The position numbers were made by a program, and so were the translations under genes. A stretch of DNA of 64,000 nucleotides, taken from positions 1 to 64,000 of the forward strand of contig MPNO01000001.1 in NCBI GenBank assembly GCA_002239065.1. Reading direction: 5' to 3'. This DNA is from Defluviicoccus sp. bin129. Lineage in GTDB: Bacteria > Pseudomonadota > Alphaproteobacteria > MPNO01. Below are positions 37,893 to 46,658 of the stretch, one piece after another; position 1 is the stretch's first letter, and the number at the start of each line of letters is the position of its first letter. The notes beneath the pieces were generated by a model, which searched no databases, had not been told where the DNA came from, and was given only the letters and a program-made list of their open reading frames with translations.

Positions 37893-38212
37893 ATCGGGTG
37901 CTCCAGGCTGGACAGCGCCGGGCTCGAGGCGAACATCCAGCCGCTGAACAGCTCGGTCGCCGGGCCGTCCCGCCTGATCTCGGCGATCTCCAGGAACGCC
38001 GTCGTCTCGGGCGGCTCTTCGGGCGGCCGTTTGCGGCAATGGCGCGAAACGATGCGGAGCGTGCCGAAACTCACCGGCCGGCCGACCGGGGCGTCGAAGG
38101 TCGAGGTTCTGGCGGTGACCTTGTCGAGACCCTGGAGCACCGCGACCCGGCCCTCCTGCGCCGCCGCCGGGGCCGCCCCGATCAGCGCGACAGCGGCGGC
38201 CAGCCTCAGCAT
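37829..38212 (-). CDS. DUF2155 exported protein
   Basis: A 127-residue protein with a signal peptide ([21 protein letters not shown]). The family core is visible as [38 protein letters not shown] and the [20 protein letters not shown] close. DUF2155 is nearly confined to alphaproteobacteria and usually lies between accBC-aat and the mlaD/NDUFA12 genes, as here. Cellular role unknown. The long antisense overlap with aat is real on both family end points. Confidence 0.9.
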   Translation of the reverse strand: MLRLAAAVALIGAAPAAAQEGRVAVLQGLDKVTARTSTFDAPVGRPVSFGTLRIVSRHCRKRPPEEPPETTAFLEIAEIRRDGPATELFSGWMFASSPALSSLEHPIYDVWVVDCRTASTSEGATSR

Positions 38213-38988
38213 CCGCCCGCCGCCGGCTTGACCGCGAGGAAGCGGAGCCGGACATAATCGGCCACCCAGCCCGTCCCCGGGCGATAGAGCGCGGGTTCCA
38301 GCGCGTCCCGCACCTCCGCCAGCAAGGCGGGGCGCGCATCGTCCGCCACGGCGTCGATGAAGGGCGCGGCGAAGGTCTCCAGCCAGCCCACGATGTCGCC
38401 CGGCAACGTCGTCGGCCGCTCGACCAGCGTCATCGTGCGGACCTCGAATCCCCGCGCGGTCAGCCTGCGCCGATAGGCCTGGGGCGTCGGGAAGTACCAC
38501 GGGAAGCGGGATTTCGGGTCGATCCCGCGGCGTTCGAGCGCATCGGCGAGCGCGCCGGCGATCCGGGCCACGTTCCCCGACCCGCCCATTTCGCCCGCGA
38601 TGCGTCCGCCCGGGCGAAGCGCCCGCCAAATCCCGTCGATCGCCGCGTCGGGCCGCGTCATCCAGTGCAGCGCCGCGTTGGTGACGATCGCATCGAATTC
38701 CGATTCGAAGGGCAGCGCCTGGCCGTCGCAGACCCGTGCGTCGACGCCCCGCGCCCGCGCCGCCGCGACCTGCGCCGGGCTGGCGTCGGCGCCGACGATG
38801 CTCCGGCAGCGCGCCGCAAGCGCGGCGGTAAGCACGCCGTCGCCGCAGCCGAGGTCGAGGATGTCGTCGTCCGCAAGCGGCGCCAGCAATTCGACCAGCG
38901 GCCCGGCGAGGTCGGAGACGAAACGACCGTGCTCCGCGTAGCGCGAGGGGTCCCAGCGCTGCTCCGGCGCCGTGCCCGCCGCGCGCAC
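38206..38988 (-). CDS. SAM-dependent methyltransferase (BioC-like fold)
   Basis: A 260-residue class I methyltransferase. The SAM site is DILDLGCGDGVLTAAL; VGADASPAQVAAA and FDAIVTNAALHWM follow as motifs II and IV. It resembles BioC and trans-aconitate methyltransferases but no biotin gene is near. A GTG at 38988 lies just past the mlaD stop; an ATG at 39021 would overlap mlaD by 26 bases and is the alternative. Its stop overlaps the DUF2155 start region by seven bases. Confidence 0.82.
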   Translation of the reverse strand: MRAAGTAPEQRWDPSRYAEHGRFVSDLAGPLVELLAPLADDDILDLGCGDGVLTAALAARCRSIVGADASPAQVAAARARGVDARVCDGQALPFESEFDAIVTNAALHWMTRPDAAIDGIWRALRPGGRIAGEMGGSGNVARIAGALADALERRGIDPKSRFPWYFPTPQAYRRRLTARGFEVRTMTLVERPTTLPGDIVGWLETFAAPFIDAVADDARPALLAEVRDALEPALYRPGTGWVADYVRLRFLAVKPAAGGC

Positions 38989-38995
38989 CGCCGGG

Positions 38996-39463
38996 TCACT
39001 TGGTCGCGGCACCGCCCTCATTGCCGGTCTGGCTGAAAATCAACTGGCCGAGCAGCGATGTCAGGTCTATCGCGCCCTGGGTGATCTCGACCTCGCCGCC
39101 GTCGGCGATGGTCTCCTCCGCTCCGCCGGGGGTCAGCGCCAGGTACCTGTTGCCGAGCAAGCCGTCGGCGGTGATCGCGAGCGAGCTGTCGGCCGGCAAT
39201 TCGATCTTCGAATCGATGCTCATCCTGACCACCGCCAGAAAGGTCTCCGGATCGATGCGCTGGTCGAGCACGGTTCCGATCTTGATCCCGCTCATGCGCA
39301 CGTCGCTGCCGGGATGGATGCCGTCGATCCGATCGAAGGAGGCGGTGACGGCGTACCCCTCGACCGTCTCGACCTGCGCGGTGTTGTAGGCGAAGACGAA
39401 GAACAGCACCGCCACCGCGATAACCAGCGCGCCGATCAGCGTCTCGACCGGGCTCCTACGCAC
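38996..39463 (-). CDS. mlaD: Outer membrane lipid asymmetry protein MlaD (MCE domain)
   Basis: A 155-residue membrane-anchored substrate-binding protein of the Mla phospholipid transport system. One transmembrane segment (about 8-26: LIGALVIAVAVLFFVFAY) precedes an MCE domain with GYAVTASFDRIDGIHPGSDVRM-type strands and the LLGNRYLALTPGG signature. The start is a GTG at 39463. The ABC subunits MlaEF are not in the window. It sits with NDUFA12 and DUF2155 in a common alphaproteobacterial order. Confidence 0.92.
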   Translation of the reverse strand: MRRSPVETLIGALVIAVAVLFFVFAYNTAQVETVEGYAVTASFDRIDGIHPGSDVRMSGIKIGTVLDQRIDPETFLAVVRMSIDSKIELPADSSLAITADGLLGNRYLALTPGGAEETIADGGEVEITQGAIDLTSLLGQLIFSQTGNEGGAATK

Positions 39464-39481
39464 CGGGCTGCACCCCGGGGG

Positions 39482-39841
39482 TCACGCGGGCGGCTTCCAG
39501 GATTCGTACTCGCTGCGGGCGCGGGCGCGCCCGGCGCCGCTCAGGACATGTCCGGGCGGGCGGTAGGCGTCCGGCGTACCGGTCATGTTGGGGCGATGCG
39601 GCTTCTGCCACGGCCGCTTCGGCGATCCCTCCTCCGACGGCACCTCGTCCACCGTGCGGTGCAGCCAGGCATGCCATTGCGGCGGCACGCGCGAGGCTTC
39701 GGCCTCGCCCTGGTAGATCACCCATCGGCGTTCCGGGCGTCCCTCGGGCGCCGGCTTCTCGCGGTAGTAGCGGTTACCGGAGTCGTCGCGCCCGACCGGC
39801 TCGCCCTTCAACCAGGTGAATATGCGCGTGGCTATGGTCAT
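39482..39841 (-). CDS. NADH:ubiquinone oxidoreductase accessory subunit, NDUFA12 family
   Basis: A 119-residue protein of the B17.2/NDUFA12 family, an accessory complex I subunit shared by mitochondria and alphaproteobacteria. Typical are GRDDSGNRYYREK, RRWVIYQGEAEASRVPP, WHAWLHRT and the KPHRPNMTGTPDAYRPPGH segment. No membrane helix. It is a strong sign of alphaproteobacterial origin. Confidence 0.93.
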   Translation of the reverse strand: MTIATRIFTWLKGEPVGRDDSGNRYYREKPAPEGRPERRWVIYQGEAEASRVPPQWHAWLHRTVDEVPSEEGSPKRPWQKPHRPNMTGTPDAYRPPGHVLSGAGRARARSEYESWKPPA

Positions 39842-40017
39842 CGCGTTTCCGCGCCGCCGGCTCCGAGCCCGTGGCGGCGATCGAAGGGCCGGCAATATGG
39901 CACTTGTCGGGCCCATCGTCCAGCGCGGCGAAACGACCATTGCCCCGCTTATCCGCTTGTGCGCCGCGCCGGCGCGACACACAATGAGCGCCGGTCCGAT
40001 GGGTTGCAGAGGCCAGG

Positions 40018-41187
40018 ATGCCCGACGGCGGCGAGCCTGTAAAGATCAAGGTTCTCAATGACATAAGGGAAGTCTCGCCGGATGAGTGGGATGCCTGCGC
40101 GGGACCCGACAATCCCTTCGTCTCGCACGGCTTCCTGCGCATCCTCGAGCAGAGCGGCTCGGTCTCCGACCGCACCGGATGGCTCCCCCAGCACCTCGCG
40201 ATCGAGGACGAGGACGGTCGGCTGATCGGCGCGGTGCCGTGCTACCTGAAGAGCCATTCCTACGGCGAGTACGTGTTCGACTGGGGCTGGGCGGACGCGT
40301 TCGAGCGCGCCGGGGGCCAGTACTACCCGAAGCTCCAGATCTCGGTGCCGTTCACCCCGGTATCGGGGCCGCGCCTCATGGTGCGGCCCGGCGCGGCGAC
40401 GGAACAGACCCGGCTGATGCTGGCGGCGGGGCTGATGGAGCTCGCCAAGACGCACGGCGTCTCCTCGTTCCACGTGACCTTCTGCACGGAAGACGAGTGG
40501 CGCGCGCTGGGCGAGGCGGGCCTGTTGCAGCGCATGGGCCAGCAGTTCCACTGGCACAACCGGGGCTACGACACGTTCGAGGACTTCCTCGCCGGGCTCT
40601 CGTCCCGCAAGCGCAAGTCGATCCGCAAGGAACGGCGCGAGGCGAATGAGGGGATGGAGATCAGGGCGCTGACCGGCGATGCCCTGGAAGAGCACCACAT
40701 GGAGGCGTTTTACGGCTTCTACCTGAACACGGTCGACAAGAAATGGTCGAACGCATATCTCACCCGCGCGTTCTTCCGGCTGCTCGGCACCGAACTCTCC
40801 GACAGGGTCGTGATGATCGCCGCCTTCCAGGACGGGCGCATGGTGGGCGGGGCCCTCAACCTCCTCGGCAGCGATACCCTGTACGGCCGCAACTGGGGCG
40901 CCGAGCGGCGCTTCCGGATGCTTTACTTCGAGGCCTGCTTCTACCGCGCCATCGACTACGCGATCGCCAACGGGCTGGCCCGCGTCGAGGCCGGCGCGCA
41001 GGGGCCGCACAAGATCCAGCGCGGCTACCTGCCGAGCCCGACCTACAGCGTCCACTGGATCCGCGAGCCGAGATTCCGCGAGGCGGTGGCGAATTTCGTC
41101 AGCCGCGAGAGCGTATTGCTCCGCCACGAGATGCACGAGCTGGCGGAAACCGGCCCCTATCGCCGGACCGACAATGACGGGCGCTGA
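40018..41187 (+). CDS. GNAT-fold protein of the DUF482 / peptidogalycan biosynthesis family
   Basis: A 389-residue protein with a duplicated GNAT-like fold. DUF482 motifs include GDxEWDACAG-like N-terminus (SPDEWDACAGPDNPFVSHGF), FHWHNRGYDTFEDFLAGLSS, RKRKSIRKERREA, and FEACFYRAIDYAI, GAQGPHKIQRGYLP. FemAB-like aminoacyl transfer has been proposed for the family but not shown. AGGCCAGG precedes the ATG. Divergent from NDUFA12 with a 176-base gap. Confidence 0.86.
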   Translation: MPDGGEPVKIKVLNDIREVSPDEWDACAGPDNPFVSHGFLRILEQSGSVSDRTGWLPQHLAIEDEDGRLIGAVPCYLKSHSYGEYVFDWGWADAFERAGGQYYPKLQISVPFTPVSGPRLMVRPGAATEQTRLMLAAGLMELAKTHGVSSFHVTFCTEDEWRALGEAGLLQRMGQQFHWHNRGYDTFEDFLAGLSSRKRKSIRKERREANEGMEIRALTGDALEEHHMEAFYGFYLNTVDKKWSNAYLTRAFFRLLGTELSDRVVMIAAFQDGRMVGGALNLLGSDTLYGRNWGAERRFRMLYFEACFYRAIDYAIANGLARVEAGAQGPHKIQRGYLPSPTYSVHWIREPRFREAVANFVSRESVLLRHEMHELAETGPYRRTDNDGR

Positions 41188-41190
41188 CCC

Positions 41191-41826
41191 TCAGTCGCGG
41201 ATCTCGACCTTCACCCTTGTGCAGTTATAGGCGTTGCAGGGCGCGAGCACGTCCATCGGGCAGTTCGAGAGGCCGACGAGCAGCGGCATCCTGGCTTCGA
41301 ACTCGATGTAGTCGCCGGGCTGCGAGACCGGAAAGTCGATGATCCACTGCCGCTGGCCGCAGTCGTGGTGGTAGTTCATGAACAGGTCCATCGTGTCCGG
41401 GATGTCCTCGTAGCCGATTCCGTAGGGCTGCAGGACGCCGGCGATGATCTCGTGGCAGCCGTCCCTGGGCCCGACGCCGTGGCTCTCGTAGAGGTAGCGG
41501 TTGCACATCCGGTTATGCACGTCATGGACGCCCTTGGGCGTTGGCGTGTCGGCGGTGATCGTCATCATCGGCCGGCATGACGTCGACATCAGCGTGTCGC
41601 CGACGCTCAAACTGTCGCGCGGTACGTATTGCGCCCCCGGCGCCGGAACGTAGCGCGTGCGCGAATACGAGGTGGACAGCTTCTCGCGCGGGTTCTCCCG
41701 GTTGAACAGCGCCATGTCGACCACCTGCTGCCCTTCGAGGTCGATCACGCGGAGGCGCTGCCCGGCGTCGATCTCGAGCGCGAGCCCGGTCTTGGGCGGC
41801 AGCACGTTTTCGAAGATCACTCCCAT
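41191..41826 (-). CDS. DUF1989 / urea carboxylase-associated family protein
   Basis: A 211-residue protein of the DUF1989 family, whose members occur beside urea carboxylase and guanidine or other nitrogen catabolism genes. It shows the core VIDLEGQQVVDMALFNRENPREKLS, TSCRPMMTITADT, a Cys/His-rich metal-site pattern (NRMCNRYLYE, DGCHEII, FMNYHHDCGQ) and the CNAYNCTRVKVEI end. No urea carboxylase is present here. It is 36 bases downstream of the selenoprotein candidate and cotranscribed with it. GGAAGGAAG precedes the start. Confidence 0.88.
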   Translation of the reverse strand: MGVIFENVLPPKTGLALEIDAGQRLRVIDLEGQQVVDMALFNRENPREKLSTSYSRTRYVPAPGAQYVPRDSLSVGDTLMSTSCRPMMTITADTPTPKGVHDVHNRMCNRYLYESHGVGPRDGCHEIIAGVLQPYGIGYEDIPDTMDLFMNYHHDCGQRQWIIDFPVSQPGDYIEFEARMPLLVGLSNCPMDVLAPCNAYNCTRVKVEIRD

Positions 41827-41862
41827 CGTGTCGCTTCCTTCCTGTCTCCCCGCGACGCGGGC

Positions 41863-43497
41863 TCAGCGCCAGGCGTCGACCGAAACCGTGCCGCCCTCCG
41901 AGTAGCGCCCGGCGATCATCTTCCACGCGCCCTGCGTCTCGCCGCCGGCGACGACGATGTTGATGTCGGACGGCTCGAAGATGCGGATCGATTCCTCGGG
42001 CGCGGCCCGCAGCCTGGTCGCGAAGGGCTCCACGCCGGCCACCGCGAGGGGGTGGATCAGGGTCTTGACCCACTGGTTGTCCCAGTACTCGCGCGCCGGC
42101 AGGCGGGCGTTGTCGGCGAGCCAGTCGATCATCTTCTCCTTGGTGTCGAAGCCGCGCTCGACCAGGCCGCGGGCGCAGACCGGGTCCATCACGAAAAGCG
42201 GCGGAAAGTGGTGTTCGCAGCCGGCCAGCGAGCGCCGGAAATTCTCCTGCCAGGTGTCGCGCGGACCGTACCCGGCATGGGTGTACCAGGCGCCGAAGAA
42301 AACGCTTGCCGCGCTCTCTTGCGCCGCGAAACCCTTCTGTACGTGGAAGGGCTGCCAGGGGCTGCGCTCCTCGGCCTCGGCGAAGGTGGAGGAATAGTTG
42401 TACCAGTTGCCGACCGAGCCCATATAGGTGTCGCCCGGGACCGAGCCCCCTTGCAGGTTGATCGAGGCGAGGTTGTAGGCCCGCCCGATCGTCGCGTTGG
42501 CGTGGTTGTAGGGACCCATCGCGCCGATCCCGTCATTCATGCCGATTTCCCCGCGGATCGGCCCGTTGACCGCCGCGATGACGGCGAAGGAGTTGGTGCT
42601 CGACGAGCGCGCGGTCTGCCCGGTCGCGGCGAGCGCGAGGATGACCGGCAGGTATGCCGGCCTGGCGCCCGCCATGACGGCGTTGACCGCGACCTTCTCG
42701 ACGGTGAATTCCCAGGCCTCGCGATAGGCGGTCGGCCTGAGCGTGCCCACGACCTCGTCCGGGTCGCGGCCGGTGCCGCGCAGCATCGCTTCGACCCGCT
42801 CCTCGGTCGGCAGGACGATGGGCAGGTGGTCGGTCCACCGGTTCTCCTCGAACAGCGCGTGCAGATTGTCCTCGCCGTCGGGCTCCAGCAGGCGCGGCGT
42901 GGCCCGCTCGAACGAGAGCCCGCTCAGATCGGCGTCGTCGAGCGGGCGGGTCAGCCCCTCGATCACCTCGCGCAGGAAGGGGCGGCCGGAGACCGGGTCG
43001 GCGCCCTCGATATAGGAGCGCAGCTGCGCCGCCGTGCGGTCCACCACCGGCTGGGGGACGAAGGCCTGGCGCGCCGTCGGCATGCCGCTGGCCAGCGCCG
43101 TGGACTTCACCAGCTGCGAGAACACCTCGGTATGGACCGCGACCGCCGGCACCCCGGCGCGTTCGAGGTCGAGCGCGAGCCCGACGACCGTCGGGCTGCA
43201 GGTGCTTCACAGCCCGACCCCGAGGATCGCCCCGTCGCCGTCGTTCTCGATCCGCTTGCGCATGCCGGGATCGTCGACCCAGCTCTCGCGCGGCTTGACC
43301 ACCCGGGCATCGACCGAGGGCAGATTGCCGCCGAACCAGTCGAGCAGCTCGCCCATGAACCTGTCGGAATTGTCGAACAGGCAATCGACCAGATAGACCA
43401 CCTTGCCGTCGAGGCTCTGGAGCCGCGGGGCAAGCCGCTCTCCGGTGACCTTTGGCGGCGTGCCGCGCGGGTCGTGGACCGTCAGGCGTTGGCTCAT
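41863..43497 (-). CDS. Candidate selenoprotein: UGSC-like family with in-frame TGA (Sec97)
   Basis: The frame is open from the ATG at 43497 to 41863 except for one TGA at codon 97 (43209-43207). Read through, it gives 544 residues. Before the TGA is DGDGAILGVGL; after it STCSPTVVGLALDLERAGVP and GMPTARQAFVPQP. This is the layout of the UGSC-type (seleno)protein domain, where Sec or Cys starts a U-x-x-C redox motif (here U-S-T-C, with Cys100). Homology-like sequence runs on both sides of the TGA with no start codon for 18 codons after it. A stem-loop with a GGUC loop follows (see next entry). The C-terminal 390 residues form a second, unrecognised domain rich in Trp, Tyr and Asn (MNDGIGAMGPYNHANATIG). 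A nonsense mutation of a Cys codon is the alternative. Confidence 0.8.
43178..43209 (-). promoter_or_regulatory. Candidate bacterial SECIS stem-loop after the TGA
   Basis: Seventeen nucleotides after the minus-strand TGA lies a hairpin with a perfect 8-bp stem, AGCCCGAC (43197-43190) with GTCGGGCT (43185-43178), capped by GGUC (43189-43186). Bacterial SECIS elements sit just inside the coding sequence at about this distance and use a small apical loop with GU bases bound by SelB; E. coli fdhF has a GGUC core in its loop. Seen directly: the stem, loop and distance. Inferred: SelB binding. Confidence 0.7.
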
Positions 43498-43581
43498 CGC
43501 ATCCCCCCCCGTTGCGGCAAGGACTCTATTGCCGCCCCGGGAATGCTACAACAGCGGGACCACGGTGAGGGGAGACCGGAC

Positions 43582-44628
43582 GTGTTCGCCGACCGCATCG
43601 AGGAACGCTGGATCGCCGCGTTCGATACCGTCTTCGGCCTGTGCAAGGTCGGGAAGGGGGAGGAAGTCGCGATCCTCTCGGAGACCCAGTCGCGGCGGCT
43701 CAACGTGCAGCTCGCCGAGCTCGCATTGCTTCGGCGCGGCGCCCGCCCGTTCCACGTCACCGTCGTCTCGCCGCCGCAGACCGCGCCGGTGCCGGTGCGT
43801 TCGACCGGCGCCTCGCCCGCCTTGCAGGGGCTCGGCCCGGCGATCAAGGCGCTGGCGGCGAGCTCGCTCGTGGTCGACCTCACGGTGGAGGGGATGCTGC
43901 ACGCGCCGGAGCTCCCCGACATCATCGGCGGCGGCGCGCGGCTGCTGATGGTCAGCAACGAGCATCCCGACGCGCTGGAGCGGCTTCTGCCCGACCCGGC
44001 GCTGGTCGACCGCGTCAAGGATGCGGTCAAGCGGATCCGCGGGGCGAGCGAGATGCGGGTGACCTCGGGCGCCGGTTCGGACCTGACCGTCGCCCTCGAA
44101 GGCGCGCCGAGCGCCGGGGTCTGGGGCTATTGCGACCGGCCGAAGACGGTGGCCCACTGGCCGGGCGGGATCGTCGTCGCCTTCCCCGCCGCCGGCTCCG
44201 TGCAGGGACGGCTGGTGCTCGATACCGGCGACGTGAACCTCACCTTCAAGCGCTATCTGGAGGCGCCGGTCGCGCTCACCATCGAGGACGACTACGTCAC
44301 CGCCATCGAGGGCGAAGGCACCGACGCCGAGCTGTTCCGGCGCTACTGGGCCGCCTGGGGCGACCGCGAGGCCTACGCCACCTCGCATGTCGGCTGGGGG
44401 CTGAACGAGGCGGCGCGCTACGAGGCGCTCGCCATGTACGACCAGCGCGACTTCAACGGCACCGAGATCCGGGCCTTCGCCGGCAACTTCCTCTATTCGA
44501 CCGGCGCCAACGAGTTCGCCAACCGCCACACGCTCGGGCATTTCGACCTGCCGATGCGGAACTGCACGGTCGCCCTCGACGGGGTGCCGGTGGTCGAGTC
44601 CGGCCGCCTGGTCGACGGCGGGGCATGA
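43582..44628 (+). CDS. NicX-like 2,5-dihydroxypyridine 5,6-dioxygenase / M29-fold protein
   Basis: A 348-residue protein matching NicX-type non-haem iron dioxygenases, which open the ring of 2,5-dihydroxypyridine to N-formylmaleamate in nicotinate degradation. Corresponding segments are LVLDTGDVNLTFKRY, ATSHVGWGLNEAARY, AFAGNFLYSTGAN and LGHFDLPMRNC. The ligands reported for NicX (two His and one Asp) would be His269, His320 and Asp322. The fold is related to M29 aminopeptidases, the main alternative call. A GTG start at 43582 follows GGGGAGA. It is divergent from the selenoprotein candidate and overlaps the next gene by four bases. Confidence 0.82.
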   Translation: MFADRIEERWIAAFDTVFGLCKVGKGEEVAILSETQSRRLNVQLAELALLRRGARPFHVTVVSPPQTAPVPVRSTGASPALQGLGPAIKALAASSLVVDLTVEGMLHAPELPDIIGGGARLLMVSNEHPDALERLLPDPALVDRVKDAVKRIRGASEMRVTSGAGSDLTVALEGAPSAGVWGYCDRPKTVAHWPGGIVVAFPAAGSVQGRLVLDTGDVNLTFKRYLEAPVALTIEDDYVTAIEGEGTDAELFRRYWAAWGDREAYATSHVGWGLNEAARYEALAMYDQRDFNGTEIRAFAGNFLYSTGANEFANRHTLGHFDLPMRNCTVALDGVPVVESGRLVDGGA

Positions 44629-45398
44629 CTCCGGTCCACCATGTCGAGGCGGGCAGCGGCGAATCCCTGGTGTTCCTGCACGGCGTGGGCGGCGATTCGG
44701 CGAGCTGGACGCCGCAGCTCGCGGCGTTCTCGGACGAATTCCGCGCCATCGCCTGGGACATGCCGGGCTATGGTGGCTCGCCTGCGCTCGAACGCATGAC
44801 CTTCCCGGCGCTGGCCCAAGCGCTGGTCGGACTGCTCGACCGGCTCGGGCTCGACCGCGTCCATCTGGTCGGCCACTCGATGGGCGGCATGGTCGCGCAG
44901 GAATTCGCCGCCGGCCGGCCCGAGCGCGTCCGCACCCTGGTGCTGTCGGCGACCAGCCCGGCCTTCGGCCGCCCGGACGGGGACTTCCAGAAGCGCTTCG
45001 TCGAAGCCCGGATCGCGCCGCTGGAGGCCGGCCGGACCATGGCCGACCTCGCCGACGAGATGGTCGAAACCATGATGGGCCCCGCGGCGGGCGCGGACGG
45101 CGCGGCGATCGCCCGGCGCTCGATGGCGGCGGTGCCGGAGGCGACCTACCGCGCGGCGATCGCCTGCCTCGCCGCCTTCGACCGGCGCGACGCGCTGGCC
45201 GGTTACGCCATGCCGGTGCTGGTGCTCGCGGGCGAGACCGACACCAACGCCCCGGCGCCGATGATGGAGAAGATGGCGACCCGGATCCCGGGCGCGGACT
45301 ATGTCTGCCTGGCGGGGACGGGCCATCTGGGCAATCTGGAGAACCCCGCGGCGTTCAACGAGGCGGTGGCGGGTTTCCTGAGCGAGCGGAGGGCGTGA
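44625..45398 (+). CDS. Alpha/beta hydrolase (possible NicD-like deformylase)
   Basis: A 257-residue alpha/beta hydrolase with HGVGGDSASW oxyanion loop, nucleophile Ser85 in VGHSMGG, and a late TGHLGNLENP histidine. It overlaps the NicX-like gene by four bases (ATGA), so the products probably act in sequence. In nicotinate degradation NicX is followed by NicD, an alpha/beta hydrolase that removes formate; that role is plausible here but the sequence also resembles general enol-lactone hydrolases. Confidence 0.8.
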   Translation: MTPVHHVEAGSGESLVFLHGVGGDSASWTPQLAAFSDEFRAIAWDMPGYGGSPALERMTFPALAQALVGLLDRLGLDRVHLVGHSMGGMVAQEFAAGRPERVRTLVLSATSPAFGRPDGDFQKRFVEARIAPLEAGRTMADLADEMVETMMGPAAGADGAAIARRSMAAVPEATYRAAIACLAAFDRRDALAGYAMPVLVLAGETDTNAPAPMMEKMATRIPGADYVCLAGTGHLGNLENPAAFNEAVAGFLSERRA

Positions 45399-45401
45399 GA
45401 C

Positions 45402-46658
45402 ATGGCGACCGGCAGCGGTGAGCGCGATGCGCCGATGTTCGACCCGGGCTGTTACGGCCTGACCGGCGATGAGGCCGCGCTCTGCGCGGAGGCAAGGCGC
45501 ATCGGCGAGGACCGGTTCGCGGGGCGTGCCGAGACATGGGACCGCGACGCGATCTTCCCGATGGAGAATTACCGCGACCTCCACAAGGCGGGCCTGCTCG
45601 CGGTGTGCGTGCCGAAGCGGCATGGCGGGCACGGCGCCGACCTCAAGGCCTATTCGCTGATGGCGGCCGAGATCGGGCGCTACTGCGGGTCGACCGCGCT
45701 CACATTCAACATGCATGTGAGCTCGTGCCTGTGGACCGGCGCGCTGGCCGACGACCTGCCGATGACCCGCGCCCAGCGGCGCGAGCACAACCGGCGGCGC
45801 GCGCTGCACTACGCCCGGATCGTCGAGACCGGCGCGATCTACGCCCAGCCGTTCTCCGAAGGCGGCGCGGCGGCGGCGGGGTTCCGCCCGTTCGGCACGC
45901 TGGCCGACCGGGTCGAGGGCGGCTGGGTGATCAACGGCAAGAAGATCTTCGCCTCGCTCGCCGGCTCGGCCGACTACTACGGCGTTCTGTGCACCGAGAA
46001 GAAGGAGAATCTGAGCCGCCGCGACACGATGTATTTCGCCGTCCCCGCCGATGCCGAGGGGGTGAGCGTGGTCGGCGACTGGGACCCTCTCGGGATGCGG
46101 GGGACGGTCTCGCGCAACCTCCTGTTCGAGAACGTCTTCGTGCCGGACGACGCGGCGCTGATGCCGAAGGGGATCTATTTCGAGGCCGCGACCCGCTGGC
46201 CGCACATGTTCACCACGCTGACCCCGAGCTATATGGGGATCGCCCAGGCGGCATACGACTTCACCGTCCGCTATCTGCGCGGCGAGGTGCCGGGGACGCC
46301 GCCGGTCAAGCGACGCATGTACCCGACCAAGCAGCACGCCGTGGCCGAGATGCTGGTCGCGCTGGAGCAGGCCAAGGCGCTCTGGTTCCAGATGCTCGGC
46401 GAGGCGCGCGCCAACCCGTCCAAGGCCTCGGTGCTGCGCGCCTATTGCGCCCAGTACACGGTGATGGAGACCGCCAACGACCTCTGCCAGAAGGCGATCC
46501 GCACCTGCGGCGGACAGTCGATGCTGAAAAGCCTGCCGCTGGAACGGCTCTACCGCGACAGCCGCTGCGGCTCGCTGATGCTGCCCTGGACGGCGGAGCT
46601 GTGCATCGACAAGCTCGGCCGCGAGGCGCTGTACGAGCGCGGCGAGGAGGACGAATGA
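45402..46658 (+). CDS. Acyl-CoA dehydrogenase family protein
   Basis: A 418-residue flavoprotein. An N-terminal helical domain is followed by YAQPFSEGG (FAD-binding strand), GGWVINGKKIFASLAG, DWDPLGMRGTVSRNLLFENV, and the C-terminal helices with QKAIRTCGGQSML. The usual catalytic Glu position falls in the YRDSRCGSLMLPWTAE region but cannot be fixed. Some homologues act as flavin monooxygenases instead of dehydrogenases. It starts just after the hydrolase stop and overlaps the ligase gene by four bases. Confidence 0.88.
   Translation: MATGSGERDAPMFDPGCYGLTGDEAALCAEARRIGEDRFAGRAETWDRDAIFPMENYRDLHKAGLLAVCVPKRHGGHGADLKAYSLMAAEIGRYCGSTALTFNMHVSSCLWTGALADDLPMTRAQRREHNRRRALHYARIVETGAIYAQPFSEGGAAAAGFRPFGTLADRVEGGWVINGKKIFASLAGSADYYGVLCTEKKENLSRRDTMYFAVPADAEGVSVVGDWDPLGMRGTVSRNLLFENVFVPDDAALMPKGIYFEAATRWPHMFTTLTPSYMGIAQAAYDFTVRYLRGEVPGTPPVKRRMYPTKQHAVAEMLVALEQAKALWFQMLGEARANPSKASVLRAYCAQYTVMETANDLCQKAIRTCGGQSMLKSLPLERLYRDSRCGSLMLPWTAELCIDKLGREALYERGEEDE

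Noticed and set aside
41863-43152. Separate 429-residue gene starting at an internal Met
   Set aside because: It is in the same frame as 43207-43497 with only a TGA between, no ribosome site is seen at 43152, and conserved-looking sequence extends upstream of that Met to the TGA and beyond.
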